From assembly GCA_021397845.1 (NCBI GenBank), contig CM038053.1, forward strand, positions 147,892,041-147,956,040: a stretch of DNA of 64,000 nt. Reading direction: 5' to 3'. This stretch comes from Areca catechu (Eukaryota; Streptophyta; Magnoliopsida; Arecales; Arecaceae). This document shows, piece by piece, positions 12,482 through 23,738 of this stretch (its first letter is position 1; the number at the start of each line of letters is the position of its first letter). Made by a program: the position numbers and the translations under genes. Under the pieces are notes generated by a model that had not been told where the DNA came from, searched no databases, and was given only the letters and a program-made list of their open reading frames with translations.

Positions 12482-13446
12482 CTTTGTCCTTAAGATGGTT
12501 TAGAAACTCACTAGAAATGTATTCACCTCCTCGATCAAAATGAAGAGTTTTAATACTTTGTCCTGTTTGTTTTTCAACCATACTTTAATACTCTTTAAAC
12601 TTATTAATGGCTTCAGACTTATGTTTCATTAGATACACATGACCGAACCTAGATAAGTCATCGATAAATGTGATGAAATAAGAGTATCCACCTTTGGCCT
12701 TAGTTGTCATAGGTCCACACACATCAGTATGCACAAGACCTAATAACTCAGTTGCCCTATCTCCATGCCCAGTGAATGGAGACTTGGTCATTTTACCTAT
12801 GAGACAAGACTCATAAGTTCCTAATGACTGAAAATCATAAGGGTCAAAGTAATTATCTTGGACTAGCTTGTTTATCCTTGACTCACTTATATGACATAAT
12901 AGGTAATGCCAAAGAAATGTGACATTGACATTATCTTTCTTTCTCTTTTTGTTATCAACAAGTAATATTTCATCATTGAGTTCTGAAGTTAGAAGACCAT
13001 TAATAAAATAACCATGTCCAAATATTTTATTATTATGAAGAATAGAGTAGCCACTTCTCTTTACACTTATTTCATATCCTTGTTGTAATAACAATGATAT
13101 TGAAATAATGTTTCTTACAATATTCAATACATAGTAACATTCTTCCAACTTTACAATGTTACCTAAAGGTAATAGCAGAAGATAGGTGCCCACAACTTCA
13201 GCGCACATAGGTTCACCACTTGCACCATATAGCTCGAAGTTACCTTTCTTTAAGCTTCTAATTATGTGGAGTCCCTACAATGACTTGCAGATATGAGACC
13301 CACATGCGGTATCCAATACCCATGAATTAGAAATAAAAGCACTCAATGATAAATTTGTTCATATCTTGTACAAACCATTAGATGTTGCCCTAGCATCTTG
13401 CTTCACATTTGCAAGATATGTCTTGCAATATTTCTTCCAATGCCCT
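12482..13446 (-). pseudogene. Copia 3: zinc knuckle, protease and integrase fragment
   Basis: Read right to left: the end of the Gag zinc knuckle (GHWKKYC, then TYLANVKQD), a protease region with conserved CGSHIC-type codons, then the open stretch 13208-12585. That stretch has the integrase zinc-binding region (FLWHYLLCHISESR...ESCLIGKMTKSPF) and core (HTDVCGPMTTKAKGGYSYF). The second catalytic Asp (FDRGGEY) lies just past the end of the open stretch, near 12530. The zinc-binding His pair is degraded (WHYLLCH). It is interrupted at 12482 by the gypsy LTR. Confidence 0.85.
13442..13446 (+). repeat. Left TSD of gypsy 1 (GCCCT)
   Basis: GCCCT here matches GCCCT at 23399-23403, flanking gypsy 1. 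Removing the element and one copy restores the copia 3 zinc-knuckle frame. Confidence 0.85.
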
Positions 13447-14953
13447 TTGTGTGGGCACCAGGATCTGACAGAGGCTCCTCAACCCTTTGTGGATCTCAGA
13501 TTAGGGTTACCCTTTCTATGAGTCCTGTAATAAGGCCTTGAGCCCAAAAACATTGTTATAATTTCTTGTCAAAGTTGCTTAATCCTGTACCTTGACCAAT
13601 TTGGGTCAAGTTAGGTCTTGAGTCCTGTATTTGTTCGAGTCTGAGTTTGGAATGGGCCCAAGCCCAATTGAAGTCACTCTGGTTTTCTTGACCAACTCAA
13701 GTTCTGGTGGGCCAACCCACCCCTTCTACTTGGGATAATGCCAACTCAGGTGCCACCTCAGCTACCTACATGGTGCCACATCAGCTACCACTTGGGCATC
13801 CAAGAAGGGAAACAAAGTGGCATCCTCTTGCTTTCCACACGCCTTGGACAAAATCCCCCTCTTCCCTCCCCCACATCATGCCTTGTTCCATCTAAAGAGG
13901 GCGTTGAAGATCCTTGAAGGAACCAAGCCTCAAAGCAAGACTCCTCCCAAGTTTTCTTCCCAAAGTGATCTTGCAAGGAAGGAAGGTCAAAAGATACACT
14001 CCCCTCTTCAAGCCCTCAACCATGCAACGCCCCATGGAGTTCTCCCTTGGTCATCCAAGAATCAATCCTAGAAGATGGTGTGAAGAACCCAAGGGAACAC
14101 ATCCCTCCAAGCAAGCCATTCCCTACTCCTTCTTCCCAAAATAAGCATGCTAAGGAAGGAAGTCAAGGGACCAATCCCCCTCTCCAAGCCAATGCTTATG
14201 CCACGCCCAACTCCAAATATTTGGTCGGCCAAAGAGATGGGGATGTGGAAAATTCTTGGCGCCACCAGGAGTCTTGTATTTTGAATTTCAAAAGGGCCTT
14301 GGGTGCCTATTTAAATGACCCAATCCCTCCCTTGTAGAACATATGAATGAATGAATGAAAAATTGAGTGATTGAGTTTTAGTTTCTTCCACCCTCCAACC
14401 ATTGTCTCTTAGGCTAGGTTCGAGTGGAATTGCCTTCGTCCCCAGGGACGTCGAGTGGTGTGAGGCCACCTGTCTGTCACCCCAGGGCATCGCGAATCCT
14501 TCATCCTCCAGGACATCGCGTAGTGTGAGGCCACATTCCTTCGTCCTCCGGGACATCGCGGGGTGCGAGGCCCCAAGTTATCTCCAACTTCAACTTCGGA
14601 ATCTAGCCAGACACCTGGCTCGAAGCCCCTACCCAACTCCAGTTCAATTCCTTTCCGTACATCTCCACATTCCACTGACCTTTCTTTTGTTTGCCTACAG
14701 GTCCTCCCTGGCATTTCGAGCATTGGAGATAGTCAGCTTTGCCATCTCGACCTCCAGTCCCAAAGCCAGAGCTCCCACGGGTTCAACAGCTCGGGCATCC
14801 AGGCCGCATCTGCCGAGTTGAGCGATCTTTGCACCGGGCGCTTCAGAAGTTTGAGGTTTGCCTTCTCTTTATCTCCTAAGTAGATATTGTAGGTCAGGCT
14901 AGTCCTACCAGGGTTTCTTAATCCCGGGGTCCTGTTCTCATTCTTACTTTTAG
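13447..14953 (+). repeat. 5' LTR of gypsy 1, forward portion
   Basis: Colinear with the 3' LTR (21701 to about 23210), including TATTTAAA at 14308-14315 and a TGAA microsatellite at about 14343. It breaks off around 14953 into an inverted copy of the leader. Several overlapping open frames on both strands at 13707-14883 lie wholly inside this LTR and recur in the 3' LTR; they are not considered genes. Confidence 0.85.
14308..14315 (+). promoter_or_regulatory. TATA-like box in gypsy 1 5' LTR
   Basis: TATTTAAA preceded by GGGTGCC. The same element occurs at 22559-22566 in the 3' LTR. Confidence 0.5.
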
Positions 14954-15932
14954 GGTTTCTTGATCCCGGGGTTTCTTGATGCTCCTAAGATGCTCCTAAG
15001 AGCCCGAAAGAAGGTGGGTTGGTTCGCTTACCCAACCAACTTCCCTTTGGGCTCTAGTCCTTGAATTACTTGCCTTGACACCAGCTACACAAGCACACAC
15101 CAACAAGCAATCTAGCTTGGCTCGGCACTTGGGTTGACCCGACTTTGTGGGTGTCCGTAGCTCACTAGAGCAGATTAAACGTCTAATTGATTTTAGTTGA
15201 TGGCTAGGGTTCGATATGCCGGGTGGTGGTTTTTGGGCTAGGGACGGGTAATGAAATCCTGACCTTATGTTAAATTGACGCCCTTAAGATATGTTATGTA
15301 AAATGAAGTACAATAATGACTAATGAAATGACTTAAATTTTTTTGTTTTTTTGTGTCTTTTAGATGTGTAAATGCTAAACAAAATGCAGGAATTAAAATG
15401 TGCCCCTAAATGCAAGAAATAAACTAGATGGATGAATGAGATGCTTGCAGAAAATTTCAGACTTGAGATTTTCTCAGGTAGTATTTTGGCTTGTAGAAAT
15501 TCTACAAACTGAAATAAAATCTGAGAAAATAGACAAAAATACTTTGAAATGAGTACGATCTAACAAAATAAAAATAATAAAATTTGAATGTCTCTACAGG
15601 GAGAAACAATCCAATGATCAGACCATATATGGACTGACCAGAATGCAGAAAATGAAACTAATGCACTAGTCCTAGCCTTGCTCTAATACCAGAAATGATG
15701 CGGAAAAAGGAGGTTAGGGCTAGGGATGCTGGGATGGATGCTTATGATGCAAGGAATTTCTTTTTTTTTTTCTTTTTATGTTTGATGAGTTTTAGGTAAT
15801 TTTTTTTAGGGTTTCGATTTCTGATCTCAAGCAAAGATAAGAAATATGAAGAGCAGTAAGGGAACCTTATGCTAGCAGTTCAAAGCCCTAAAAGTAAGAA
15901 CGAGAACAGGACCCCAGGATTAAGAAACCCCG
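14954..15932 (-). repeat. Left arm of a ~1 kb inverted duplication (leader, PBS, LTR end)
   Basis: Reverse complement of 16196-17166 with scattered mismatches. It contains an inverted PBS (GCTCTAATACCA, 15680-15691), an inverted leader and the inverted end of the LTR. A small duplication (ATGCTCCTAAG twice near 14980-15000) lies close to the outer end. Confidence 0.9.
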
Positions 15933-16195
15933 CCTGGATGCCCGAGCTGTTGAACCCGTGGGCAAACCTACAATATCTACTTAGGAGATAAAGAGAAGGC
16001 AAACCTCAAACTTCTGATGCGCCCAGTGCAGAGATCGCTCAACTTGGCAGATGCGGCCTGGATGCCCGAGCTGTTGAACCCGTGGGAGCTCTGGCTTTGG
16101 GTCTGGAGGTCGCGATGGCAAAGCTGACTATCACCAATGCTCGAAATGCCAGGGAGGACCTGTAGGCAAACAAAAGAAAGGTCGGGCTAGTCCTA
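15933..16195 (-). repeat. Spacer of the inverted duplication: inverted LTR (R/U5) segment
   Basis: Inverted LTR sequence corresponding to about 14690-14890 of the forward LTR. A block (ATGCCCGAGCTGTTGAACCC) occurs twice, near 15938 and 16060, showing a second small rearrangement inside the spacer. Confidence 0.8.
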
Positions 16196-17166
16196 CCGGG
16201 GTTTCTTAATCCCGGGGTCCTGTTCTCGTTCTTACTTTTAGGGCTTTGAACTGCTAGCATAAGGTTCCCTTACTGCTCTTCATATTTCTTATCTTTGCTT
16301 GAGATCGGGAATCGAAACCCTAAAAAAAAATTACCTAAAACTCATCAAACATAAAAAGAAAAAAAAAAGAAATTCCTTGCATCATAAGCATCCATCCCAG
16401 CATCCCTAGCCCTAACCTCCTTTTTCCGCATCATTTCTGGTATCAGAGCAAGGCTAGGACTAGTGCATTAGTTTCATTTTCTGCATTCTGGTCAGTCCAT
16501 ATTTGGTCTGATCATTGGATTGTTTCTCCCTGTAGAGATATTCAAATTTTATTATTTCTATTTTGTTAGATCGTACTCATTTCAAAGTATTTTTGTCTAT
16601 TTTCTCAGATTTTATTTTAGTTTGTAGAATTTCTACAAGCCAAAATACTACCTGAGAAAATTTCAAGTCTGAAAATTTCTGCAAGCATCTCATTCAACCA
16701 TCTAGTTTATTTCTTGCATTTTGGGGCACATTTTAATTCCTGCATTTTGTTTAGCATTCACACATCTAAAAGACACAAAAAAACAAAAAAATTTTAAGTC
16801 ATTTCATTAGTCATTATTATACTTCATTTTACATAACATATCTTAAGGGCGTCAATTTAACTTAAGGTCAGGATTTCATTACCCGTCCCTAGCCCAAAAA
16901 CCACCACCCGACATATCGAACCCTAGCCATTAACTAAATTCAATTAGATGTTAAATCTGCTATAGTGAGCTAGGGACACCCACAAAGTCGGGTCAACCCA
17001 AGTGCCGAGCCAAGCTAGATTGCTTGTTGGTGTGTGCTTGTGTAGCTGGTGTCAAGGCAAGTGGTTCAAGGACTAGAGCTCAAAGGGAAGTTGGTTGGGT
17101 AAGCGAACCAACCCACCTTCTTTCGGGCTCTTAGGAGCATCAAGAAACCCCGGGATTAAGAAACCC
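16196..17166 (+). repeat. Right arm of the inverted duplication (LTR end, PBS, leader of gypsy 1)
   Basis: Forward LTR 3' portion ending CCGCATCA at 16433, then PBS and the leader with the gypsy-conserved block (GTCAGGATTTCATTACCCG near 16865, AGCTAGGGACACCC near 16970). It ends in GAAACCCCGGGATTAAG, the partner of the left arm's outer end. Confidence 0.9.
16438..16449 (+). promoter_or_regulatory. Primer-binding site of gypsy 1
   Basis: TGGTATCAGAGC, complementary to the 3' end of plant initiator tRNA-Met, four bases after the LTR terminus (CA at 16433). Confidence 0.9.
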
Positions 17167-17281
17167 TTCTTACTTTTAGCGAACCAACCCACCTTCTTTC
17201 GTTCTCTTTATCTCCTGTTCTTGTTGCCTTCTCTTTATCTCCTAAGTAGAGGACCGTGAAGAAAGAGCCCTTAGGAGCATC

Positions 17282-18149
17282 AAGCTTGAGCCACCCACCT
17301 TCGATGGTAGCTTAGATCCCAGGGTGTATGAAGTTTGGGAGTCTGCCATGGAGTAGTATTTTGACTGGTACTCTATGTCTGAGAGAACTAAGTTTAAGTT
17401 TGCCAAGCTTAGGTTGGTTCACTAAGCTAGGTTGTTCTGGAACAGTGTTGAGAACTACATAGAGCAGAAAGGTCAATTACCCATAACCGCTTGGGTGGAA
17501 ATGAGAGAAAAGCTTAGGAGGAAATATTTACCTGCATCTTAAACCCATAAACTGTTGGACCAATGGCAGACCTTAAGTCAAGGGAGTAAGAGTGTGGCCA
17601 ATTACATCACCAAGTTTGATGAATATATTATGCGATGTAAGGTTGTTGAATCACCTGAGGTAACCCTGTCTAGGTTTAGGGCTGGCCTACACCCAGACAT
17701 CCAGAGAGAGCTGTATTTTAGGTCAACCAGAACCTTGGAAGAAGCTTACCAAGTTGCTAGGCTCTGTGAGCGTTTCCAGAGAGCTCCCACCTATAGAAGA
17801 ACTGAGCCCTTTAGAAACCCGAGCCGTATCCTTGGATCCACCCAAGGTTACAATCAAGCTTACCCGAGTCGACCAAACCCAAACCGAGCTGACCCAAGTC
17901 GACCAAACCCAGCTCGACCCAGTCCTAGTCATCCCAACCTAAACTGACCCCAGTATAGTAGAGAGGAAAAGGGTAAGGCTGTTAAAGTCCAGAGGAGACT
18001 TGATTCCCAAGGTAAATGCTTTAGGTGTCATAAACCTGGACATTTTGCTAGCCAGTGCACCACCTCTGCCCTATTCATAGAAGAACCAACTGAGACTGAA
18101 CCCGAACCAACCCTAGAACATGAAGAGGATGTCTATGACCCCGAAAACT
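17282..18149 (+). pseudogene. Gypsy 1 Gag
   Basis: Capsid-type Gag: PPTFDGSLDPRVYEVWE, FDWYSMSERTKFKFAKLRL, ARLFWNSVENY, SVANYITKFDEYIMRC and TLSRFRAGLHPDIQREL follow the Retrotrans_gag pattern. An Arg/Pro/Asn-rich basic linker (about 17800-17945) and an intact CCHC knuckle CFRCHKPGHFASQC (about 18017-18060) come next. In-frame stops include 17355, 17423, 17540 and 17945, nearly all at codons that were probably CAG, CAA or CGA. The true start is unclear because the inverted rearrangement ends just upstream. Gag would form the particle shell and bind RNA. Confidence 0.85.
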
Positions 18150-20160
18150 AGTTGTTGGAAGGGTAAAAGGGAGAGGAAGAAGTATATGAATCTGAAGACC
18201 TTGTAGGGGTAGTTCGATGCATCCTATCCCAAAACATAGTACAGGAAGACTGGCATAGGACCAACATCCTACAGGCCCAGATCAAGATAGGAGATAAGGT
18301 TTGTAAGGTCATCATTGATAGTGGAAGCTGTGTTAATGCCCTTTCCTTGAGTACAGTAAAATCTTTAGGACTAGCCATAGTACCCCACCCCAACCCTTAC
18401 AAAGTATCCTGGATACTTTCAACTTCGATCCCTATAATGTCTAGGTGCCAGATCAAGATCAAAATTAGTTCCTATGAAGAATCGATCTGGTGTGACGTCT
18501 TACCCATGGGTGTGGGTAGTATCATCCTAGGACGACCCTGGCTTTTCGACCATGATGCCACCCTTTATGGTCGATCCAATACCTGTGTCTTTCTCCACCA
18601 AGGAAAAAAGATCACAATTAACCCAATCCAACCTAAGGACCCCATCAAGAAAGGATCTAGTAGCCTTAAGGAGAAGAAAGTTGAAGTCAACCTGATCACA
18701 CCTATGGAGCTAGAGAAAGAGATTTTAGAGGGAGCCCCTGTTTGGATTCTAGCCACCAAGGAGAGTCACGAGCCATCCAATGTAGAACACCCCCAAGAGG
18801 TAGTGAAGACTCTGAAAGAGTTTGAGAATGTTTTCCCGGAAGAGTTACCCGATCAACTACCTCCCCTTAGCGACATCCAACATGCTATAGATTTGGTCCC
18901 AGGATCCACTTTGCCCAACCTTCCCCACTATAGGATGAACCCCACTGAACATCAGGAGCTTCAGAAACAAGTGGATGAGCTGCTTAGGAAGGGTTTTCTT
19001 AGGTAGAGTTTAAGTCCTTGTGCTGTCCCTGCCCTACTTACCCCTAAGAAAGATGGGACCTGGAGGATGTGTGTTGATAGCAGGACTATCAACAAAATTA
19101 CAATCAAATATAGGTTTCCTATTCCCCGCTTGGATGATATGCTCGATATGATGGCTGGTGCCACTATCTTTTCAAAGATAGACCTCAAGAGTGGTTACCA
19201 CCAGATTAGAATTCGATCGGGGGATGAATGGAAAACGGCCTTTAAGACTAAGGATGGTCTGTTTGAATGGGTAGTGATGCCTTTTGGGTTGTCTAATGCG
19301 CCCAGTACCTTCATGAGAGTCATGACCCAAGTCTTGCACGAGTTCACTGGAAAATTCCTTGTGGTGTATTTTGATGACATCAAGGTCTATAACAAGACCA
19401 AAGAGGACCATCTTCACCACCTAAGGTTAGTCTGCCAAACCCTTAGGGAGAATAGCTTTTAAACCAACCCTAAGAAGTGTGAGTTTTTGACAACTAGGGT
19501 TATCTTCTTAGGCTTTGTAGTTACCCCTGAAGGAGTTTCAGCCGACCCCGAGAAGGTTAGAGCTATAGTTGAGTGGCCTGTGCCTGCTAGCATCCACGAT
19601 GTACGTAGTTTCCATGGCCTAGCCACATTTTACAGACGATTCATTCTGGGATTTAGTTCAATAGTCACACCGATAACTGACTGCATCAGGAAGGAAGGTT
19701 TTCAATGGACTAAAGCTACAAACAAAGCCTTCTTTGAAATTAAGGATAGAATGGTACAAGAACCTGTCCTAAGATTGCCAGATTTTTCTAAGGTTTTCGA
19801 GGTTGCTTGTGATGCTTTGGGAGTTGGGATTGGTGGAGTGCTTAGTCAAGAAAATCACCCTGTGGCCTTCTTTAGCGAAAAACTTAAAGAGGCCAAACTT
19901 AAGTACTCTACTTATGATAAGGAGTTTTATGCAGTCGTCCAAGCGCTTAGGTATTGGAGGCACTACCTTTTACCCCATGAGTTTGTCCTGTTTTCAGACC
20001 ATGAAGCCCTTCGATACCTGAACTCCTAGAAGAGATTGAACCCTAGGCAAGCTAAGTGGGTTGAATATATCCAAGCCTATACCTTTGTGCTTAAACATCG
20101 AGCTGGTACTGAAAAAAGGTAGCTGATGCCCGTAGCCGTCGTGTCCTTTTGTTGAACACG
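18150..20160 (+). pseudogene. Gypsy 1 protease, reverse transcriptase and RNase H
   Basis: A short acidic linker precedes an aspartic protease (VIIDSGSCVNALS near 18310, then GVGSIILGRPWLF near 18510). RT follows: MCVDSRTINKITIKYRFP, DLKSGYHQIRI, FEWVVMPFGLSNAP and catalytic YFDDIKVY (about 19366). RNase H has ACDALGVGIGGVLSQ, YSTYDKEFYAVV and FSDHEALRYL. All are in one frame from gag, with stops at about 19004, 19460 and 20027. An A-run near 20110 carries a one-base change that shifts the frame after RNase H. Catalytic residues survive, so loss of function is due to stops and the frameshift. Confidence 0.9.
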
Positions 20161-21700
20161 GTTAGAACTGAGGTTGTAGGATTTGACCGACTTAAGTAGC
20201 AATATGAATCTTGTCCTGACTTCAGTGCGATCTTCCAGTCTAAGCTTCAAGAACCATTTAGTGCCTATAGTGACTATACCTTACATGAGGGTTATCTTTT
20301 CAAGGATAATAAGTTGTGCATTCCCAAGACTTCACTCCGAGATTTTTTAGTATGGGAAACCCATGCGGGAGGCCTAGCTGGTCACTTTGGTAGGGAGAAG
20401 ACCATTCTAGCTGTAGAAAACAAGTTCTTTTGGTCTAGCCTTAAGAAAGATGTAGCCAATGTCGTCTCTAGGTGCCGAACCTGTGTTGTGGCCAAGCAGC
20501 AAAAATAGAATACTGGCCTGTACACCCCCTTGCCCGTACCTAGCCATCCTTGGCAAGACCTTACAATGGATTTTGTGGTAGGATTACCCAAGACCGCAAG
20601 GAAGCACGATTCTGCCTTTGTAGTAGTGGATAGGTTTTCTAAAATGGCTCATTTTATACCCTGCTCCCAAACCCTAGATGCTTTCAAAGTCGCCAAGCTT
20701 TTTCTGGATCATGTGGTCAAATTACATGGCCTACCCAAGACTATAGTGTCTGATAGGGATGTCAGCTTTACTAGCTATTTCTGGAAAACCCTTTGGCACC
20801 TCCTAGGAACCAAGCTCCAATTCTCCACTGCCTACCACCCGCAAACCGACGGACAAACTGAGTTGGTCAACCGCAGCCTCGGAAACCTTCTTAGATGCTT
20901 GATAAGTGAACATATGGGAAACTAGGATCTTCTTTTACCTCGAGCCGAGTTTGCCTATAATAGCTCTGTAAATAGGACCACCGGGAAGAGTCCTTTTGAA
21001 GTTGTCTCTGGTTACAAGCCTAACCGACCTCTTGACCTAATTCCCCTACCCATCCATGCACGTGTCTCCGAGTCAACTGATTCACTTGCACAGCATATTA
21101 GGGACATACATAAAGAAATTAGCCAGAAAATTAATATAAGTAATAACACATATAAAAGGCTGGCTGATTCCCGAAAGCAAGCAAAAGAGTTTGAAATAGG
21201 GGATTTTGTAATGATTAGGCTTCGGCCTGAATGGTTTCCACCGGGAACCGTTAAGAAGCTTCACATTCATGGGGCGGGCCCTTTAATGTAATTAGGAGAA
21301 TAGGCTCTATCGCCTATGTGCTTGAACTACCTCCGGATTACGGAATTAGCTCGACATTCAATATCTCTGACTTAGTCGAGTATAGAGAACCAGCAAACAT
21401 ACCCAGTGAGCCGTTTGGGCCTGACCTCCCTTTTGAGAGTGAACCTGAACCTGAGTGTCCACCTCCAAATATACCTGAGCGAGGAGAGCGGATCGAGCGT
21501 GTCCTGGATGACCAAGCCATCACTACCCAGGTCAAAGGCTACCAGCGTTACCTGGTCCGATGGCAAGGCATACCCAAATCATATGACTCGTAGATCACCC
21601 AGGAGGACATGCAACGCATCGACCCCGACATCCTGGAAAGGTATCAAAGTCAAGCTAACCCTTACTCGACAGGGTCGAGTTCCTCCCACCCTAGGAGAAC
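20161..21700 (+). pseudogene. Gypsy 1 integrase with chromodomain-like tail
   Basis: Zinc-binding HHCC region (HAGGLAGHFG...RCRTCVVAKQQ, about 20360-20505). Catalytic core: D in LTMDFVVGLP, D in VSDRDVSF, E in DGQTELVNRS (20560-20870). C-terminal KEFEIGDFVMIRLRPEWF, GAGPF near 21275 and ISSTFNISDLVEY. A chromodomain-like segment YQRYLVRWQG, then ITQEDMQRIDPDILERY (about 21540-21640) ends YSTGSSSSHP. Stops at about 20206, 20506, 20923 and 21591 replace CAG or TGG codons; a base is missing near 21280. Chromodomains of chromoviruses are known to steer integration to marked chromatin. Confidence 0.88.
21665..21679 (+). promoter_or_regulatory. Hairpin before the 3' LTR of gypsy 1
   Basis: CTCGAC, AGG, GTCGAG: a 6-bp stem about 20 bases before the LTR and the purine run AGGAGAAC. 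The same hairpin occurs in gypsy 2 (28096-28110), gypsy 3 (35630-35644), gypsy 4 (44747-44761) and gypsy 6 (59765-59779). Confidence 0.7.
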
Positions 21701-23398
21701 TGGTGTGGGCACCATGATCCAACAGAGGCTCCTCAACCCTCTGTGGATCTCAGATTAGGGTTATCCTTTCTATGAGTCCTATAATAAGGCCTTGAGCCCA
21801 AAAACATTGTTATAATTTCTTATCGAAGTTGCTTAATCCTGTACCTTGACCAATTTGGGTCAAGTTAGGTCTTGAGTCCTGTATTTATTTGAGTCTGAGT
21901 TTGGACTGGGCCCAAGCCCAATTGAAGTCACTCTGGTTTTCTTGACCAACTCATGTTCTGGTGGGCCAACCCACCCCTTCTACTTGGGATAATGCCAACT
22001 CAGGTGCCACCTCAGCTACCTACGTGGCGCCACATCTGCTGCCACTTGGGCATCCAAGAAGGGAAACAAAGTGGCATCCTCTTGCTTTCCACATGCCTTG
22101 GACAACATCCCCCTCTTCCCTCCCCCACATCACGCCTTGTTCCATCTAAAGAGGGCGTTGAAGATCCTTGAAGGAACCAAGCATCAAAGCAAGCCTCCTC
22201 CCAAGTTTTCTTCCCAAAGTGATCTTGCAAGGAAGGAAGGTCAAAAGACACACTCCCCTCTTCAAGCCCTCAACCATGCAATGCCCCATGGAGTTCTCCC
22301 TTGGTCGGCCAAGAATCAATCCTAGAAGATGGCGTGAAGAGCCCAAGGGAACACATCCATCCAAGAAAGCCATGCCCCACTCCTTCCCAAAATAAGCATG
22401 CTAACGAAGGAAGTCAAGGGACCAATCCCCCTCTCCAAACCTTTGCTCATGCCGCGCCGAACTCCAAATATTTGGTCGGCCAAAGAGATGGGAATGTGGA
22501 AAATTTTTGGCGCCACCATGAGTCTTGTATTTTGAATTTCAAAAGGGCCTCGGGTGCCTATTTAAAGGACCCAATCCCTCCCTTGTAGAACAAATGAATG
22601 AATGAATGAAAAATTAAGTGATTGAGTTTGAGTTTCTTCCACCCTCCAACCATTGTCTCTTAGGCTAGGTTTGAGTGGAATTTTCTTCATCCCCTGGGAC
22701 GTCGAGTGGTGTGAGGCCACCTGTCCGTCGCCCCAGGGTTTCGCGAATCCTTCGTCCTCCAGGACGTGGCATGGTGTGAGGCCACATTCCTTCTTCCTCC
22801 GGGATGTCGTGGGGTGCGAGGCACCAAGTTATCTGTAACTTCGACTTCGGAATCCAGCCAGACACCGGGCTCGAAGCCCCTTCCCAACTCCAGTTCAATT
22901 CCTTTCCATATATCTCCACATTCCATTGACCTTTCTTTTGTTTGCCTACAGGTCCTCCCTGGCATCTCGAGCATTGGAGACAGTCAGCTTTGCCATCGCA
23001 ACCTCCAGACCCAAAGCCAGAGCTCCCACAGGTTCGACTGCTCGGGCATCTAGGCCGCATACGCTGAGTTGAGCGATCTCTGCACCGGGCACTTCAGAAG
23101 TTTGAGGTTTGCCTTCTCTTTATCTCCTAAGTAGATATTGTAGGTCGAGCTAGTCCTACCAGGGTTTCTTAATCCCGGGGTCCTGTTCTTGTTCTTACTT
23201 TTAGGGCTTTGAACTACTAGCATAAGCTTCCCTTACTGCTCTTCATATTTCTTATCTTTGCTTGTGATCGGGAATCGAAACCCTAAAAAAAAGTTACCTA
23301 AAACTCATCAAACATAAAAAGAAAAAAAAATAAAAAATTCCTTGCATCATAAGCATCCATCCCAGCATCCCTAGCCCTAACCCCCTTGTTCCACATCA
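21701..23398 (+). repeat. 3' LTR of gypsy 1 (1698 bp)
   Basis: Starts TGGTGTGGGCACC and ends TTCCACATCA. It includes TATTTAAA (22559-22566), a TGAA microsatellite near 22595 and the U5-like block AGGGTTTCTTAATCCC. The TSD copy GCCCT follows. Open frames within (21953-23060) are mirrored in the 5' LTR and are not genes. Confidence 0.92.
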
Positions 23399-23738
23399 GC
23401 CCTTGCTTACCACAATGGAAACATGCTCCATCATTACCAGCCTTCTTTGCTTTCTTCTTCTTCTAGATGCTCTTCTTAGGGTTGAATTTTCTTTTCAAAC
23501 CCTTTTTCATTTCCTGTTTCTTCTTCCCATCAATGAGAAGAAGATGAGCCTTATCTCCTTTAGAATGGCTCTCTACTGTCTTAAGCATGTTCAGTAGTTC
23601 AGGCAAAAAAATATTAATTTTGTTCATATGATAATTTATAACAAACTTAGAGAAGGAATCCGGAGTGATTGCAGGATCAAGTCCCGGTTGAGTTCACTAT
23701 CCATTACATACCCTAATTGACCTGATCGGGTGACTAAG
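23399..23738 (-). pseudogene. Copia 3 Gag C-terminal fragment
   Basis: Read right to left: SGQLGYVMDSELNRDLILQS-type Gag sequence, then a ...LLNMLKTVESHSK-like stretch, a Lys-rich region, and the first half of the zinc knuckle (CFHCGK). The knuckle's second half is at 13446 across gypsy 1. Short frameshifts are present. The left end holds the right TSD of gypsy 1, and the right end holds CTAAG (23734-23738), the left TSD of gypsy 2. Confidence 0.85.

Larger units (their letters stand above)
13447..23398 (+). mobile_element. Gypsy 1: pol-containing Ty3/gypsy element with chromodomain-like tail
   Basis: LTR, PBS (16438-16449), gag, protease, RT, RNase H, integrase, chromodomain-like tail, 3' LTR (21701-23398). 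RT before integrase is diagnostic of Ty3/gypsy, and the C-terminal tail (YLVRWQGIPKSYDS) suggests a chromovirus. The 5' side is rearranged: the region between LTR and gag is duplicated in inverted orientation (arms 14954-15932 and 16196-17166). TSD GCCCT on both sides shows a single insertion into copia 3 gag. The first LTR bases are TT at 13447, where the 3' LTR has TG. Confidence 0.9.

Noticed and set aside
13707..14883. Cluster of overlapping open frames on both strands in the gypsy 1 5' LTR
   Set aside because: The same frames recur in the 3' LTR (21953-23060), overlap each other on opposite strands, show no domain and lie wholly within LTR boundaries; GC-richer LTR sequence explains them.
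16438..16449. Recurrent TGGTATCAGAGC strings considered as tRNA gene pieces
   Set aside because: They occur singly just inside LTR ends, in the position of primer-binding sites; no cloverleaf surrounds them.
14954..17166. Inverted repeat considered as a DNA transposon or MITE with long terminal inverted repeats
   Set aside because: Both arms are gypsy LTR/PBS/leader sequence and the only TSD flanks the whole gypsy 1 element.
23371..23392. Telomere-like CCCTAA strings
   Set aside because: Only isolated single units (CTAGCCCTAACC) within LTR ends, not an array.
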